From assembly GCA_902702965.1 (NCBI GenBank), contig CACRXP010000007.1, forward strand, positions 353,847 to 417,846: DNA of 64,000 nucleotides, read 5' to 3'. The position numbers were made by a program, and so were the translations under genes. The notes under the pieces were generated by a model, which was given only the letters and a program-made list of their open reading frames with translations, was not told where the DNA came from and made no database searches. This stretch comes from Spirometra erinaceieuropaei. Taxonomy: Eukaryota > Platyhelminthes > Cestoda > Diphyllobothriidea > Diphyllobothriidae. Shown here piece by piece: positions 1 through 13,000 of this stretch (position 1 is the first letter of the stretch; each line of letters opens with the position of its first letter).

Positions 1-1100
1 ATTTTCTTTTCTGCAATTTCCTTATCGGCGAAATAAAGGGGAGTTCTCGTTGTTATAATCAACTGCATCTCGAACAAATCCAACAACGAAAAAACATCAA
101 ATTCGTGTAACAGTATTTTGAAATGCTACTAAACATTAGACATAAGACTGGCTGACATACTTAACGCTACACTAATTTTCGAATATTTGTCTTAGGAGTC
201 TTGAAACCAGGCCCGGATGGGAGACGGGGAGGGGGCGCGGTAGATGCGTCGCAAGTCCATTATTACTTTAAATTAATTCACGCGCAAGTCACCGTCCCTG
301 CTCTCATCCTGCTATGCCGCACATGGTGGACATTGCTGGCAACGACAGTTGAACTTAGTTATTTGTGTGGACATTTACTATGTACCTTAAAAACTAAGTT
401 CACTTAGCTGATGCGAATTTCAGTGCCATCGGAATTTCCACTCTTATTAGCAAAGCCGCTGTTATTAACCAATGCAATATCACTTTCAGTGCCAAGATGG
501 TGTCTTTATTTACTGGTGAGGTGTTTTGGCCGATCGTAAATATTTTTTTGAATTTACGCATACTTCATGAGGTGTGTCACATGGTGGTTTTACAGTTCTG
601 TCCAGCACCAAAGAGAAAAAGTAGGCCGTAATTGTGGAAGGTTTTGACTTAATGAGACGACGAATACACGTCATAATGAAGAGCGAAAGTTAAGCTACGT
701 TCAAGGAGAGTAAGAATTTGTTAGTGCCCTCGCAGACTAAACGCGGCCGCACAACCCGTGAGCTACGGTTCCCGTGGAGGTCCATCAAGGTCACGGGAGT
801 AGAATTCAAGATCTCTGTCAACGTGACGTATGCCGGCTAGTGTGTATTGGGCCTGGAGGCCACGTTCGGATGACCTCTAGCTCAATCTTGAAGTGTCTAC
901 CTGCCCTGTCGTCATAAATGAGCTCAAAGATGAGGCGAGATTTGTATCCGAAGGTAAAACGGAATAGGCACTCGGCTTAGAGAGGGGTGGGGGGGGGGGC
1001 GAATTGCCTGTACATGAGAGATTGGTGGTCTGAACAAGAAGATGAGGGCTACCTTCAAAAAGTTAAGACCTACAGACAGCAACAGCAAACCTTTATGTAC
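1..1100. other. UNC45 intron sequence, nothing recognised
   Basis: This stretch lies downstream (minus strand) of the last visible UNC45 exon and so should be intron. I read both strands for the next UCS-domain exon and did not find one. Short open frames here show no family resemblance. The missing C-terminal exons of UNC45 are therefore probably left of the window. Confidence 0.5.
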
Positions 1101-4094
1101 CTCGGCTACTTTGAATATTGCCGAAACCAACAACTCGTCGTGCACAATGACCTCCTTGACCTCCGCATTGAGACTGAGGAATGCCAGACCGTCTATTGCC
1201 CACCGAATGGAGTTGGCCTCGTCCAGGGGACCCACTCGGGCAAAGTCTACTGACCCGCCGTCCTTGGCAGTCTCGGCGTCCTGGTCCTTGGCAGCGGCCA
1301 CAGCAGCAGTTGTGGGCTTCTTCAAGAGCAGACGTCGGCAAGCTTTGGTGAGGACTGCCGTCGAACCCTCGGCCAGGCTCTGTGCGCTGGCATCCGCGCC
1401 GCCCAGGGCTCCGAGTTTGCACAGACCCTGGACAGGGAAGGAACAGGGGGGAAGGCCATCAGCCGACCTCCGATAATGCAATCTTATGGGTGGCATTTGT
1501 AATATAAAGCGCTACTGCGTCAGACACTAGAAGGGCAAGAAAATACTGTTGTTGCGGAGGTGTAAAAATAAGTCTGATAAAGCTACTGCCTGAGAGGGAA
1601 GTAGCCAGTACACCATTAAGTACAACGAAGCTGTGAGCAGCGGCCACACCTCGGTAACCACTTAAGCCGGCGGGCAGCCAACATGTACAACACCTCGGCG
1701 AATGCGTGTGAGCCCCTGATGCACAGCGCCACTGACCTCCCGCAGGTCCAAGAGGACCAAACTGGCCATAACCCATCCAGGCGTCCAAATGTTTGGCTAG
1801 TATGTAGCTCGTAGGACAGTGGCTTTTGGGCCGGACGATACCGTTGTGCCCAGATAGCGCCAGTGACCTCCAGTATGTCCGAGAGGACCAAACTGGCCAT
1901 AACCCGTCCAGGCGTCCAAATGTTTGCTCAGTATGTAGCTTGTAGGACAGTGGCTTTTGGGCCGGACGGCCTCGTTGTGCCCGGACAGCGCCACTGACCA
2001 CCGGTATGTCCGACAGGACCAAACTGGCCATAACCCGTCCAGGCGTCCAAACATTGAGTTGGTCCGTGGCTCGTATGACAGCGGTTTTTAGGCCGAACAG
2101 CATGGTGGAGGAGGCATGGTTGCATGTAGCGCCTGGATTCGACTCTAGGTGTCCTCAGCACACCCGGTTGGGGTTCGAGGCAGCATTCTCCATGTCGTAC
2201 TACTGTTGCTCGCCTAGTGACAAAGGAACCCTCAGCGGAGTGGCCCTCGTAGACGGTGTTTTATGCCCGTTTGGCCTCAATAAAAACCATTTCACGTGAC
2301 AGTCACCCTCCCCCCTCCTTTCATCGGTCAGTAGTGCCCAGTACCTTGGTGTTACTCTGTCAGCAAGTTTCTTATTCCCCCGAAATTCGTAAACTCGTTT
2401 ATTATAATCGTCGTTTGCGTTCCTATCACACACAGCTTAACCTGAGGGCAAATATGGGCAAGGATGCAGTATGCGACCCCACTCTGGAAACAAACACAAG
2501 GCCATCGCGGCATACTGAGTCCTCTCCTTTTTGCAATTGAGGATTCCGCGCTCTCTTAACTAGATGGAAATTTAGTCTACTTCTCTTGTGAAAACAAACC
2601 GGAAGAACTGCGAAAAATGCTCAACGTTTGCCTGCACTGCCAGATATTTTGGTAATCTCATATAATTTCCTCGGAGATCGGGTCCCTGGTACGTGTGCTT
2701 TTTCGCAAGTAGTTGTGGAAGAATTTAGCCCTAAGATGCAATATACCACCTCAACATCTATTCGAATGTTTACCTACTATTGCGCTCTCCCTCTCCACCG
2801 GTTAGCCCCACCCATAAAACCCGCATTACACGATGGCCTGGTGTTTGTTCCCTGCTTGGAGTCGCATACTGCGTCCCTGCCCGGATATGGAATAGAAATT
2901 TTTGCAAAACTGCAATGCCAGTTACATGAAAGCCTACGACCAACAGGGTTAGGCCTTTCGACTGGGGTGTAAATAACAGAAGACGACGGCACCTACCACA
3001 AGTGCACGGACTTTAATAGCATCATGTCCGCTCTTGTAGAGGTTACGCAGGATTGGAACCGCCTGATCAATGATAGCCACGCATTTGTCCTTCTTGTTCG
3101 TCGCCAGAATTATGGTATCCAGAGCAACCGTCTGAGGGGTTTCAAAGAGGTACGAAAACGAATCAGTTAGTCATAGGGAGTAAAAGGTGGAGAAATGTCG
3201 GCAAGGTGCAGAAGGTAAACAACAGAACTTAGGTGTTGGGAAGGAGTACACGCGACCGTTGGAATAAGAGTTTTATTCGCCTGGCGTTTCGGATTCATGG
3301 CCGAAACCCTCATTAGGGAGACAACATCAGATACGGTCAATTTATTGCACAAATGATGGTGGTCGGGTTGCACTCTCGCAGTCAAAACATTTTATGTGGA
3401 TGCATGTGCTACTGACAACATCTTAGTAACATGTTTGTTTAACGTGTATATTGTAAGTGCGGTTTTCAATAGGGTCATCAAGGGTATTGTCTATTACCCT
3501 AAATATACTATATTATACTAAAAAAAGGGGGATTTGCAGTGTTGAAAGGATGGAGTTGCCACCACTGATGGTTACTATTGGTGCGGTAATGGCTTGATGA
3601 CCAACATTTGAGCCATTAATCGCTAAAGTCTCATCGCCCCTGTTGGGTATTGGCATGATGATCACCGACACCGGTGTTGTAAACAGTGATCGCGTGCGCG
3701 CTTCCCGCGTGGCTAATTACTCTCCGCACAGGCTGAGTCTCAGCATAGATTACGGAGGAGGAGGAGGAGGAGGAGGAGGAGGAGGAGGAGGCTTATATGC
3801 GTGATTCAGTTGACAAGAATTCTACAGCCAGCTTACGAGAATCTCCCGACAAGCTGGTGGGCTAGTGGTATGTAGGTCCAGTGTAAACGAAGGCGAATAT
3901 TTGGCAACAAATGTGTCATACAAACGCCTACCTGATAGGCAATATTTTCGGCCTGAGTGAGAAGGAGAAGGCCTTCAAGTATGCCCTCCGTGGACAGCAC
4001 CATGGAGCCAACTTCGAAGGGGCCGCTGAAGAGGGTTCCGATGACTGCGGCCGCCTCAACCTTACTTTCGATCAACTTGTCGGTGAGCAGCTCA
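1101..4094 (-). CDS. UNC45: UNC45 exons 7-9: start of the UCS domain
   Basis: Exon 7 (4094-3932) carries ELLTDKLIESKVEAAAVIG and the glycine-rich turn SGPFEVGSMVLSTEGIL. Exon 8 (3131-2997) carries ILATNKKDKCVAIIDQ and ILRNLYKSGHDAIKVRALV. Exon 9 (1427-1101) opens GLCKLGALGGADASAQ and ends IFKVAE at a GTACAT donor. These are consecutive armadillo helices of the myosin-binding UCS domain in the family's normal order. Exon 9 has an extra loop of about 25 residues rich in Ala, Asp and Lys between the CRRLLLKK helix and SIRWAIDGLA, where relatives have a short linker. Introns are 800 nt (3132-3931) and 1569 nt (1428-2996). Confidence 0.92.
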
Positions 4095-7000
4095 CTGAGA
4101 CAGGGGTAGAAGCGAGAAGTCAAAAAGTACGCAGCTGGAGGAGTAGTCTTAAGCAAAGGAAGAAACAAGCGGCCCGGGTCAGTTTGTCAATATATATTTT
4201 TTGCCCCCTCGGTATCGGTGTGCGACCTCCACCAATAGTATACCCTTCACTTCTAAACTCCAACTCTTGTGCTGGAATCAATCAGATGATCAATGTGCTA
4301 GTACTTGATTCAAAGTTGGCCGGTATTGAAGGCATGCGTCTTGATGCAGACCAAGCCTATGGATGTGGTCTAACCACCTAACTCGGTGTGTTTTTATAAG
4401 AATCGACAAGCAAAACGTTACTGACAATGCGTTTTTGACCTAAAGGAGTCGATTAAATGAGTCCTGTAAAAAGGAGTAAACGGTCGTGTTGACCTCGAAC
4501 TTCGCCAATAAAACAGCGGACTTTACCAAAACCTCTTGTAACGAAAATTTACACAAATTTTTGGAGGTTTTTCACAACAGCCACCGTGTCAGTCGTGAGT
4601 GCTGTTAAAACGAACTTCCGCGATGGCACGAAATACACGCTAACGGAGCCCATCCGATATCAGAGTCATCTACAATAGTGTTGCACTTGGAAGTTGTAGG
4701 CCGCATCCATAGATCGCGACAGTGTTTGCGGTAACAACTAGCATCAGCTGAATGGCTCGATTGATGATGGTCGGGTGGGCGCAAACCACGTTGCTGGGCG
4801 TGTTGACTGGCAGCGACTCTATCCCTGCTATTTGGTTACACGCTTGAATTCGCTCTCAGATGAAAAAGTCTTGACGGCGATGACGGCGGAGGCTGTGAAG
4901 GCACAATATGCCGTGTATCTCATGAAATACTGACCGAAATACTCCATCGTGATTTCGACTAGAAAGGATTACCTAGACAGGGTTCTAATATTGGGCAGCG
5001 TTCAATATTATAGTTCGACCGTCGCATCCGACGATGGGCACCGTGTGCTCCACAGCAAGGTGACTTGCGCATAAATTAGTTTATAGTGAGAGTAGAATGG
5101 CACAGGATCTACCACACTCCCTCTTCTCCCCCCCCCCTCACCTGGAGCCGGTGTCAAGACATAGTCAAGAAGACCGGAGGCCGGGGAGGGCGCAGGTGGA
5201 TGGCACGCCCGATCCCATATCCAGCCTTACCACCACACCCTCTGGTCTACAACAACCACTCAACCAGGATTTTAACGAACCGCAGCACAACCGGTCAGAA
5301 AGACAAGGGTGACTGGACAACCGTGCACACGGCCTGTCTACCCAGGTCAGGATGTTGGCTTTTGAATATGTAGCCCACCGCGTCTGTCGTCAGTGCTGTT
5401 GGAACGAAGTTCCGCGGTGGCACGAAATACACGCTAAAGAAACCCATCCGATGCCAGAGTTAACTACAATAGTGTTGTAGGCCGCATCCACAGGTCGCGA
5501 CAGGGTTTGCGACGACAACTTGCATCAGCCTGGCAGCGACTTTATCCATACTATTTGGTTAGACACTTAAATTCGCTCTCAGATGAAAATGTTTTGCTGG
5601 AAATGAGGGTGGAGGCTGTGAAGGCACAGTATGCCGTGTATCTCATGAAACACTGACCGAAATTTTCCAATGTGATTTCAACTAGAAAGGATTGCTTAGG
5701 TAGGGTTCTAATATTGGGCAGTGTTCAGTATAATAGTTCGACCGTCGCATCCGACGATGGGGACCGTCTACTCCACAGCAAGGTGACTTGCGCATAAATT
5801 GGTTTACTGTGAGAGTAGAATTGCGTAGAATCTACCACACTCCCCCCCCCCCACCTGGAGCCGGTGCCAAGACAAAGTCAAGAAGACCGGAGGCGGAGGA
5901 GAGCGCAGGTGGATGGCACGGCCGATCCCATATCCTGGTTTACCACCACACCCCTTGACCAGGATTTTAACCAACAGCAGCACAACCGGTCAGAAAGACG
6001 AGGATGACTGGGCAACCGTGCACACAACCTGTATTCCCAGCGGGAGCGCACGCGCATCTAGCGCCAGTGATGCAGGTACCGCGGAGCTGCCAGCACACAC
6101 CAGGCTGTGAGGGTCATGGTTTGCTGATTATGACACAGCAGACGCTCACAAACCTTCCAGCATTCAACACAATCCCAAGACAATGGCAGGGGGGCGCTCA
6201 CCGATCGTTCTTACGGAACTCGCTCGTTCCGTTGTGCCTTACGGGCTCTCTCTTGAGCCCAACCAGCAGCTGCACAGCGGCGCATTATAAAGGCAGTATG
6301 GCAATACTGACAAAGACAAGGGAGACAGGAATGGCCCCTACCATTGTATATTCCTGATCAAAACCGACAGGGTAACGGGCTCGTGGCCCAGTGATTAGAG
6401 GCGTGAACTTCTAATAAAACAGGTCGCGAGTTCGAGCCTCGGGTGTTCCACACTTCGGGGTTGGGTATGACTGGCTGACGACGGCTAATAAGCCAGAAAT
6501 GGCCATTCCAGTCTCCCTTGTCTTTGTCGGTAATACCATAATCCCAAGATCTTTCAATCAGGTCAGGATGTTGGCTTTTGAATATGCATCTCTCTCCGAT
6601 GCCTGAAACAATTCCGCTCGCTGATAAAATGATTACTTAAGCAATATAGACCTTGCCATTGATTTTCGATACTCTTATAGATCTAAACATGTTCTTTATG
6701 AGGCATGCACGAAAATATCCTTCCTGGTATTAACTTTGTTGTAATTGTGTCCTCTCCGAATTTTCTGCTCGAAGAAACCTTATCTTTTGTTTTTTAAAAA
6801 GCATATTAATGTTTGCCATTAATGTCTGCTAAAAAAGCGCCGCATCCGCGCGTTTATACATGCACCGTTTCAAGAATAAAACGTGGTCCATATCCACTAC
6901 GTAATTTTATAAGCTATGATTTGAAAACCCTAAACGCATGTAAAGCGGGAGATCAGATTCGAAATTATTCATGAATTGAAAAACCCTTTGAGCATCAAAG

Positions 7001-10000
7001 TTCAAAAGGACAACTTACACCAGCATGCGTAAGAGAAAATATATTTCTGTGCATGCTTTCCACAAAATATGCTTAGATTTACAGGCGCACCGAGGATCAG
7101 TAGGAAAATTATACTACTTAAGTGGTCCTCCTTAGTGACTGTGACTTTTGTAGACGGCCAAAAAGACGCGCGTTCAGAAGGCGGCATCCTGACGCGACCG
7201 AGATTCTGATGCCTGAATGGTTAATACCTACACTTCCTGAGCTTTGTGCCAATGCAACGAAAGCGAAACCTAGTTTACACTTATTTCCAAAGAGTGAGAA
7301 GTATTTGCTCTATCAGGACATTGAATGCAGAAATCGCTTGCCTCAAACAGCCTTGCTTTAACGTGGATATCCAATACGTTTCATTCAAAAGTACAGCAAC
7401 GCCCAAAATTGAGAGAACGATCAGTTCCGAATTATCGTGTTGTAATATTCTTACCTTTTACGGGTGACAGTATTTCAAATACCCCTAAACAACGATTGAG
7501 AAGCGTCGCTGAAGGAACACACAACGCTGTCGAACCCATATTCCGCAGTCCCACTAAAGCCAACCCAATTCCACGGGCAAAGGATGTCTTGCCATTTCAC
7601 GCCACCTCAAATTGTGCTTACGAATTCACATACACTTGTGGATGCAAACACATTGGGCGAACGCAAAGGCAACTGGCAGCCAGGTCAGTTCAGCACCAGC
7701 CTAAATGGCTTCTGAAGCAGGAAAATTCCTCGTCCTTCTATCACGAGAAACCTCCTGGATAGTGGTCGCTCCTTCAACCACAAAGCATCCTTGCGAGTAT
7801 CAGTTCGGGCACGAACAACTCGGGCATTGCGCTGCTTGGAGGCAGCCTATATACGGCGGGAGAAATCCAACCTATTCAAACAGGTGGACCACGTGATCAA
7901 CCTTAGCTTAACCTGGCCTTTGATTTGAAAACCTCCTCTGTGTGTTAGCTTCCCCGTTTTCTTTCCTAAGTTGCATTTTCAAGTTGCCATTTTATTGATT
8001 AGTCAGCGTGCAGTAAACTCTGCCCTTGCTGTTTTTTACTGATTTTACCCGTGGAAATTCAAATCCCTATCCTTCAAATCTGTTATCTCTGTGATCCGGT
8101 GACAGGTTGAAGTTGATAAGCCGTCGCGAAATTTGTCGGTTTCAGTAAATTCTGCTGCATATGCCTGTTTCAAATTCATACTGACTAAATACTGCTTCAA
8201 GTTTCTCAAACAGCACCTTCCCTCAGACATTATTAAGTCCTTGGAAAGGATTCTGCAATTTGAAATTAGAATCCCATCATAGTTAGATGCTCGGGAGAAT
8301 TTAAATCAAAAAGTTCACGTTTTGCCAGTAGTGATCAGGTGCACCAGAAGTTACGCCAGTGCTGTAAACAAACCAATTCTAACTTCAGGGCAGAAGACGG
8401 TGGCAATGCTGCTTCTGCTTGGAAATTCGGTCTACTACCCCCGTGGGAAGTCGCATTGACGATGAATGATCAGGGACAAGAGAGTAAACAGACAGCCCGG
8501 CCAAAAAGGAGCATGTACAGGCACAGAGCCGACACAGGCAAGTGCAGCGAAGGCGCGCAAGGCAAATGCAGCAGTGGGGTAGCATGCACTAACAAGTATA
8601 GCCAGGCCTGCCTACAGGACGAATTGAGCGCATTGCTGGCTGAAGCTCTGGCGCTGGGCGTCGCTCACGAGGTCCTCATAGAGGCGTGAAAGGAGACAGG
8701 CCACCGTGAGTCGAGTATTGGCCGAGGTCTTGAGGATGCCGCCGCGAGAGAGCTCTGGCAGGGCGTCCGGGGTTGGAGCGCCGGCGGTCGGCGTCTCTGA
8801 GGCTGGTGTTGGTGGTGGTGGTGAGGTATGACGCACCGACGGCCGCCTCTCAATGAGGCTTGAGCAGGAGGCTGCGGCTATCTCGAGGAGGCGCTCGATT
8901 GCACCTGCGGACGGAACGAGTGACCAGACAAACGAAACCGGTTAAACACCAGACCAAAAGATGGATAAAAGCTAAATGAGCTGGGATAGAGGGTGTGTGT
9001 GTAAGCCTTGAGCCGATATACGAAGCACATGTTATTTGTTTTCATCTCCCCCCAAGGTTGCTAAAAGGAGTACAGTCATCTACTGCCCGGCACGCCCTCA
9101 GCAGCATTGGGTAGTGGTATTTCTGAAATAGCAGCGATTTTAATATGGTGGTGGTGGTGGTGGTGGTGGTGGTGGTGGTGGTGGTGGTGGTGGTGGTGGT
9201 GGTCATTGTTGTGTACGAAGGACGAACTATCCGTAGGTGCCAATGAATCGTTTTTCTCGAAATTCCCGTTGTATGAATAATTTGGTTCGTAAACCAATAC
9301 GAGGTCAGACGAGTGTTAACAGGAGTTTGATAATTGATTTCCATTAATGTATCCACAATCACAGCCAATGAACCGGGAAAAATTGATAGGCGAAGATTTA
9401 AATATCAAAAGAAGTAAATGGTTACCTCACTGCGACGGATGGGAGCCCAAAGACTCCCAACGATCCTCAGGTGCCAAAAACACCAGGGTTGAGTATGGCC
9501 TGCTGATAACGGCTAGCAGGCTAGAAATGGTCATTCCTGTCCCCATTGTTTAGTCGGCCATGTCAGTAGCCGCTGTGCGGCTGTCTACAACGGGACTAGT
9601 GTGTCCCGTAACGCGGTCCGTGACCGCCCTCTACCACAATATACACGCGCCTACTTGAAAAATATAGTAGGTGGGCTAAATCGTAAAATATCAACCGAAA
9701 TTTCGGAATGCCTTTTCGTTTTGAAAAGACTGATTAAGTAGGATTGTAAAACTAATCATCGTGCAGCGTAATCCTATAATACTTCGATTACCTCAGGATG
9801 CCGGCTTTCGAACGAATTTTCTTCCGACTGCATGCCGAAAATACACTCTGAAAAAAATGGCTACTTAAGTAGCATGAATTTTTCTCATTGATTTTCGATG
9901 CCCTTAAATAGTAAATTATATTTCATGGAAAACATGCGCAAAAATATTCATTCTTCTGCTCAGTCTGTAGACAATTGCGTCTTCAAATTTATACTCGAAG

Positions 10001-13000
10001 GAAGGGTATAATTTGGTTTTCAAAAACGTTTCTAATTCCCGAATAATTTTGAACCCGACCTGCCGTTACACTTGCATTCAGAGTTTCCAAACTACCAGCC
10101 GTATATTTACCACGTACGGAAAACCATACATTTCTATACGGTATTAAGAGGAGACTATATGGATTTCATAAAATTTAGTAAAGGATTTGAGCTATATTGT
10201 TAAGTTTACAAGCCACATTGGTAATTGAAAAGCCATGACGTTTTATGAACGGTCATCTCATGGTATTAAAAAATTTCACAATTAGAAAGTTTTTTAAACC
10301 GAATTATAGCCTTCCTTTGCGTATAGCATTGGAAGAAGACGTAATCTTCTACCAAATTCGCAGGAGAATGAGTATTTTATGGATATTTTCCATGAAATAT
10401 AATTGAATTTTTAAGGGCATCGAAAATCAATGAGAAAAAATTCATGCCAATTAAGTAGTCATTTCTTACGAAGTATATTTTTTTGCATGCAGCCGGAAAG
10501 AAATTCGTTCGAAATCCGGCACCCTGAGGTAACTGAATGATTATAGAGTTACTCTGCATGATGATTAGTTTTACAACCCTACTTAACTAATCTTTTTGAA
10601 ACGAAAACGCGTTTAGGAATTTCTGTTGACATTTCATAAGTTAGCCCACCTATAGTACACAGATGTAAAGGAAACGGCTATCCAAAGTCCTTCAGGCGCA
10701 AGTACCTCGATCAGCCTCATTTTGAGCGGCCGAGTGGGGAAAGGCCGGATTTCTGGCTCGCAACCACCGATCTGAAGAAAGTCTCAGAGGCGAAGGCAAA
10801 AATCTAGAAACGTTTCGGAATTGGGGTGACTCATAAACCGGAATGAACAATCCGACAGCGAATAATAGGGCCCAAAGCAAAGCAATAAGCAGTGGCCAAA
10901 ATTGCGATGCGAGCAGCATGGATTCCGACAATTCCGCCGCTGGCAGAAAACTGACCCAAGTTCACTTAAAACTGTATACTTCAGGTTTACACCCAGTAGT
11001 CAGGAGAGATGCCCTCTCCTTGTCGGGGATGCTGCTCAAAGACATTGGCTTCTGCGGGACTGTGTAGAGATTACCGACCTCGCCCCAATGCACGTCGACC
11101 GCTTGGGCGGCCGTAGGGACGAACAAACACATCGAAGGGTGGATAGTCGGCCTCGATGACGGCGAGAATTCTGCCGGCATACCGTCCATGATAGGCACTG
11201 GAGGAAAACGGCGTCAAACGCTACGATGGCTGCCGGTAGCTACGGCATACTTCTGTGAAAGCACCAGAGTGTGAAAACTGGGCCAGTGCGTCTACATTCA
11301 TTGACGAAGTCGGTTTGTTCAGGTCCACTTCCTGCGTCGCAAACACACAAACTTGAAAATAATTTAAGAATGACGATAGAAAATGCCTTTAAATCAACGT
11401 TGGTGAGCTCCACATAATGAACTTATTCTTGATGACGAGCACAGGGATGGTCGAGACAATGACATCGGGTCATATCTCACTGAATGGATCAAGTCTCGTT
11501 CTAACCACCGAGACAGCTCTAGAGTAGTTAGAATTTTCGTCATACGCATAAGAGTGAAGTGTTCTCAGCCTAAAAAAACTCTTGGCTTATCCAATAAAAT
11601 GAAAGAAAGTGTAAGACAGGTAGATTAAGGTTACCCTCTTGGGCGATAAATTGTTTGGACCAATCGATGCCAGTTTCCCAAGGCACGATCCAGGTGAGCA
11701 ACTCCAGGAGGGTGTCACGTGGTGTGGCCTCCAGTCGGTAGCTGTTTAGGGCTCTGGTGATTTGGCGTAGCATCTCCTCCACAGGCGCCTTGACCCGATC
11801 GTCTGAAAGATAAAGGTCGCAATGCAAGTACTCTGAAAAGCTGAAAAAGGCACAAGTCTTGTTGCCTCTCCTCTTTCGAGACCAGTGGTCTGAAAATTCG
11901 CTTACTTCAGAGTGCCGGTAGTCATAGAAGGTGGAAGAAAGAGTGCTGCCCTGAACCAAACAACTGTGATAGTACAATGAGGAGTGTCTGTCGGAAACCT
12001 GGCAGAAAGTGGCCCCAGGCGGGAATCCGACCAGCTTGTACTGCATCACAACAACAAAACACCAGTGCACATGGTCTCAGAAACTGCAACTGATCTGCCT
12101 CAGCTGTTGCCATGCTCGCCTGACCGTGCTCCCTCTCCCAACCCCCCCTCCCCATCCCTACTTCTGGCTGTCTTCCAAGGTCGAGGAAAAAATGAGTGAC
12201 TGTGTGAAGTCGGTGGAGAAGGAGACACGATCGCCGGGACAAGAGCTTTATTAAGCTGACGCTTCGGATTCCTGCTCGAACCCAACATCAGAGACAAAAG
12301 CAGATGCGGGTGGTTCATGCACAAGGGGCTGCAGTACTTATAGGATGCAGTCGCCATGCTACCGCATACCAATAAATATTTACGGCTCCCCCCTTCATAA
12401 GGGATCGTTGCACGCGGTGTGATAACTGTTTGATGGCCGACATCTGCGTCGTTAATTGCTGCAATCTCATCACGTGCGTTGGATGTTGGTGTGATGATTG
12501 CTCGACCATCTGACGTACCGACCCTGGTGTTGGGAAGAGAGTTTACCTGTGCGCTCCCCGCGTGGCCAATTACTCCGCCTAGGCGTATCTCTGCACCGAG
12601 TATGGAAGGGGAAGATCATGGCAAATGTTAATGGACTGGGGGCCAGTAAACCATGACTCAGGCAACTCCCGGCTCATGCGGTTGTCACCTCTAGCGAGAA
12701 TTTCGACCTCGTCAGATTTGAATGTGTGGCCGGATCTCGTCGAATAAGCCACAACTTGAGAGCTAGCGTCATTTCTCCACACCGCTACAGCGTGTTCGGC
12801 CATTCGCGTTCGGAGCTGTCTTCCGAATTCTCCGACGTAGTTACTTTATCCGCAACTGCATCAGATCCGATAAACGACTCCAAACGTTTCTTGCCGTGGC
12901 AGCGGGTCTTTCGGTTTCATTAACTGACGCCTGATGGTTGCCTCCGGTCTGTGTGCAACTCCAACCCCAAGTGGTGCGAGAGCTTCGTTTGTTGGTAGGA

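Noticed and set aside
924..1496. A continuous 190-codon minus-strand frame taken as one gene
   Set aside because: Only its middle (1427-1101) is UNC45; both flanks are intron that happens to stay open, with clear CAG and GTACAT splice sites.
1722..2100. CRISPR-like array
   Set aside because: The unit is 131 bp with no unique spacers and lies in a eukaryotic intron; it is a minisatellite.
6376..6450. tRNA gene (A and B boxes present)
   Set aside because: No complete cloverleaf with paired acceptor and anticodon stems; the same head recurs with a common body, so it is a SINE. The same applies to 18897 and 58470.
10962..11198. Extra UNC45 exon
   Set aside because: Same strand and between exons, but it resembles no part of UNC45 and would break the in-phase join of exons 5 and 6.
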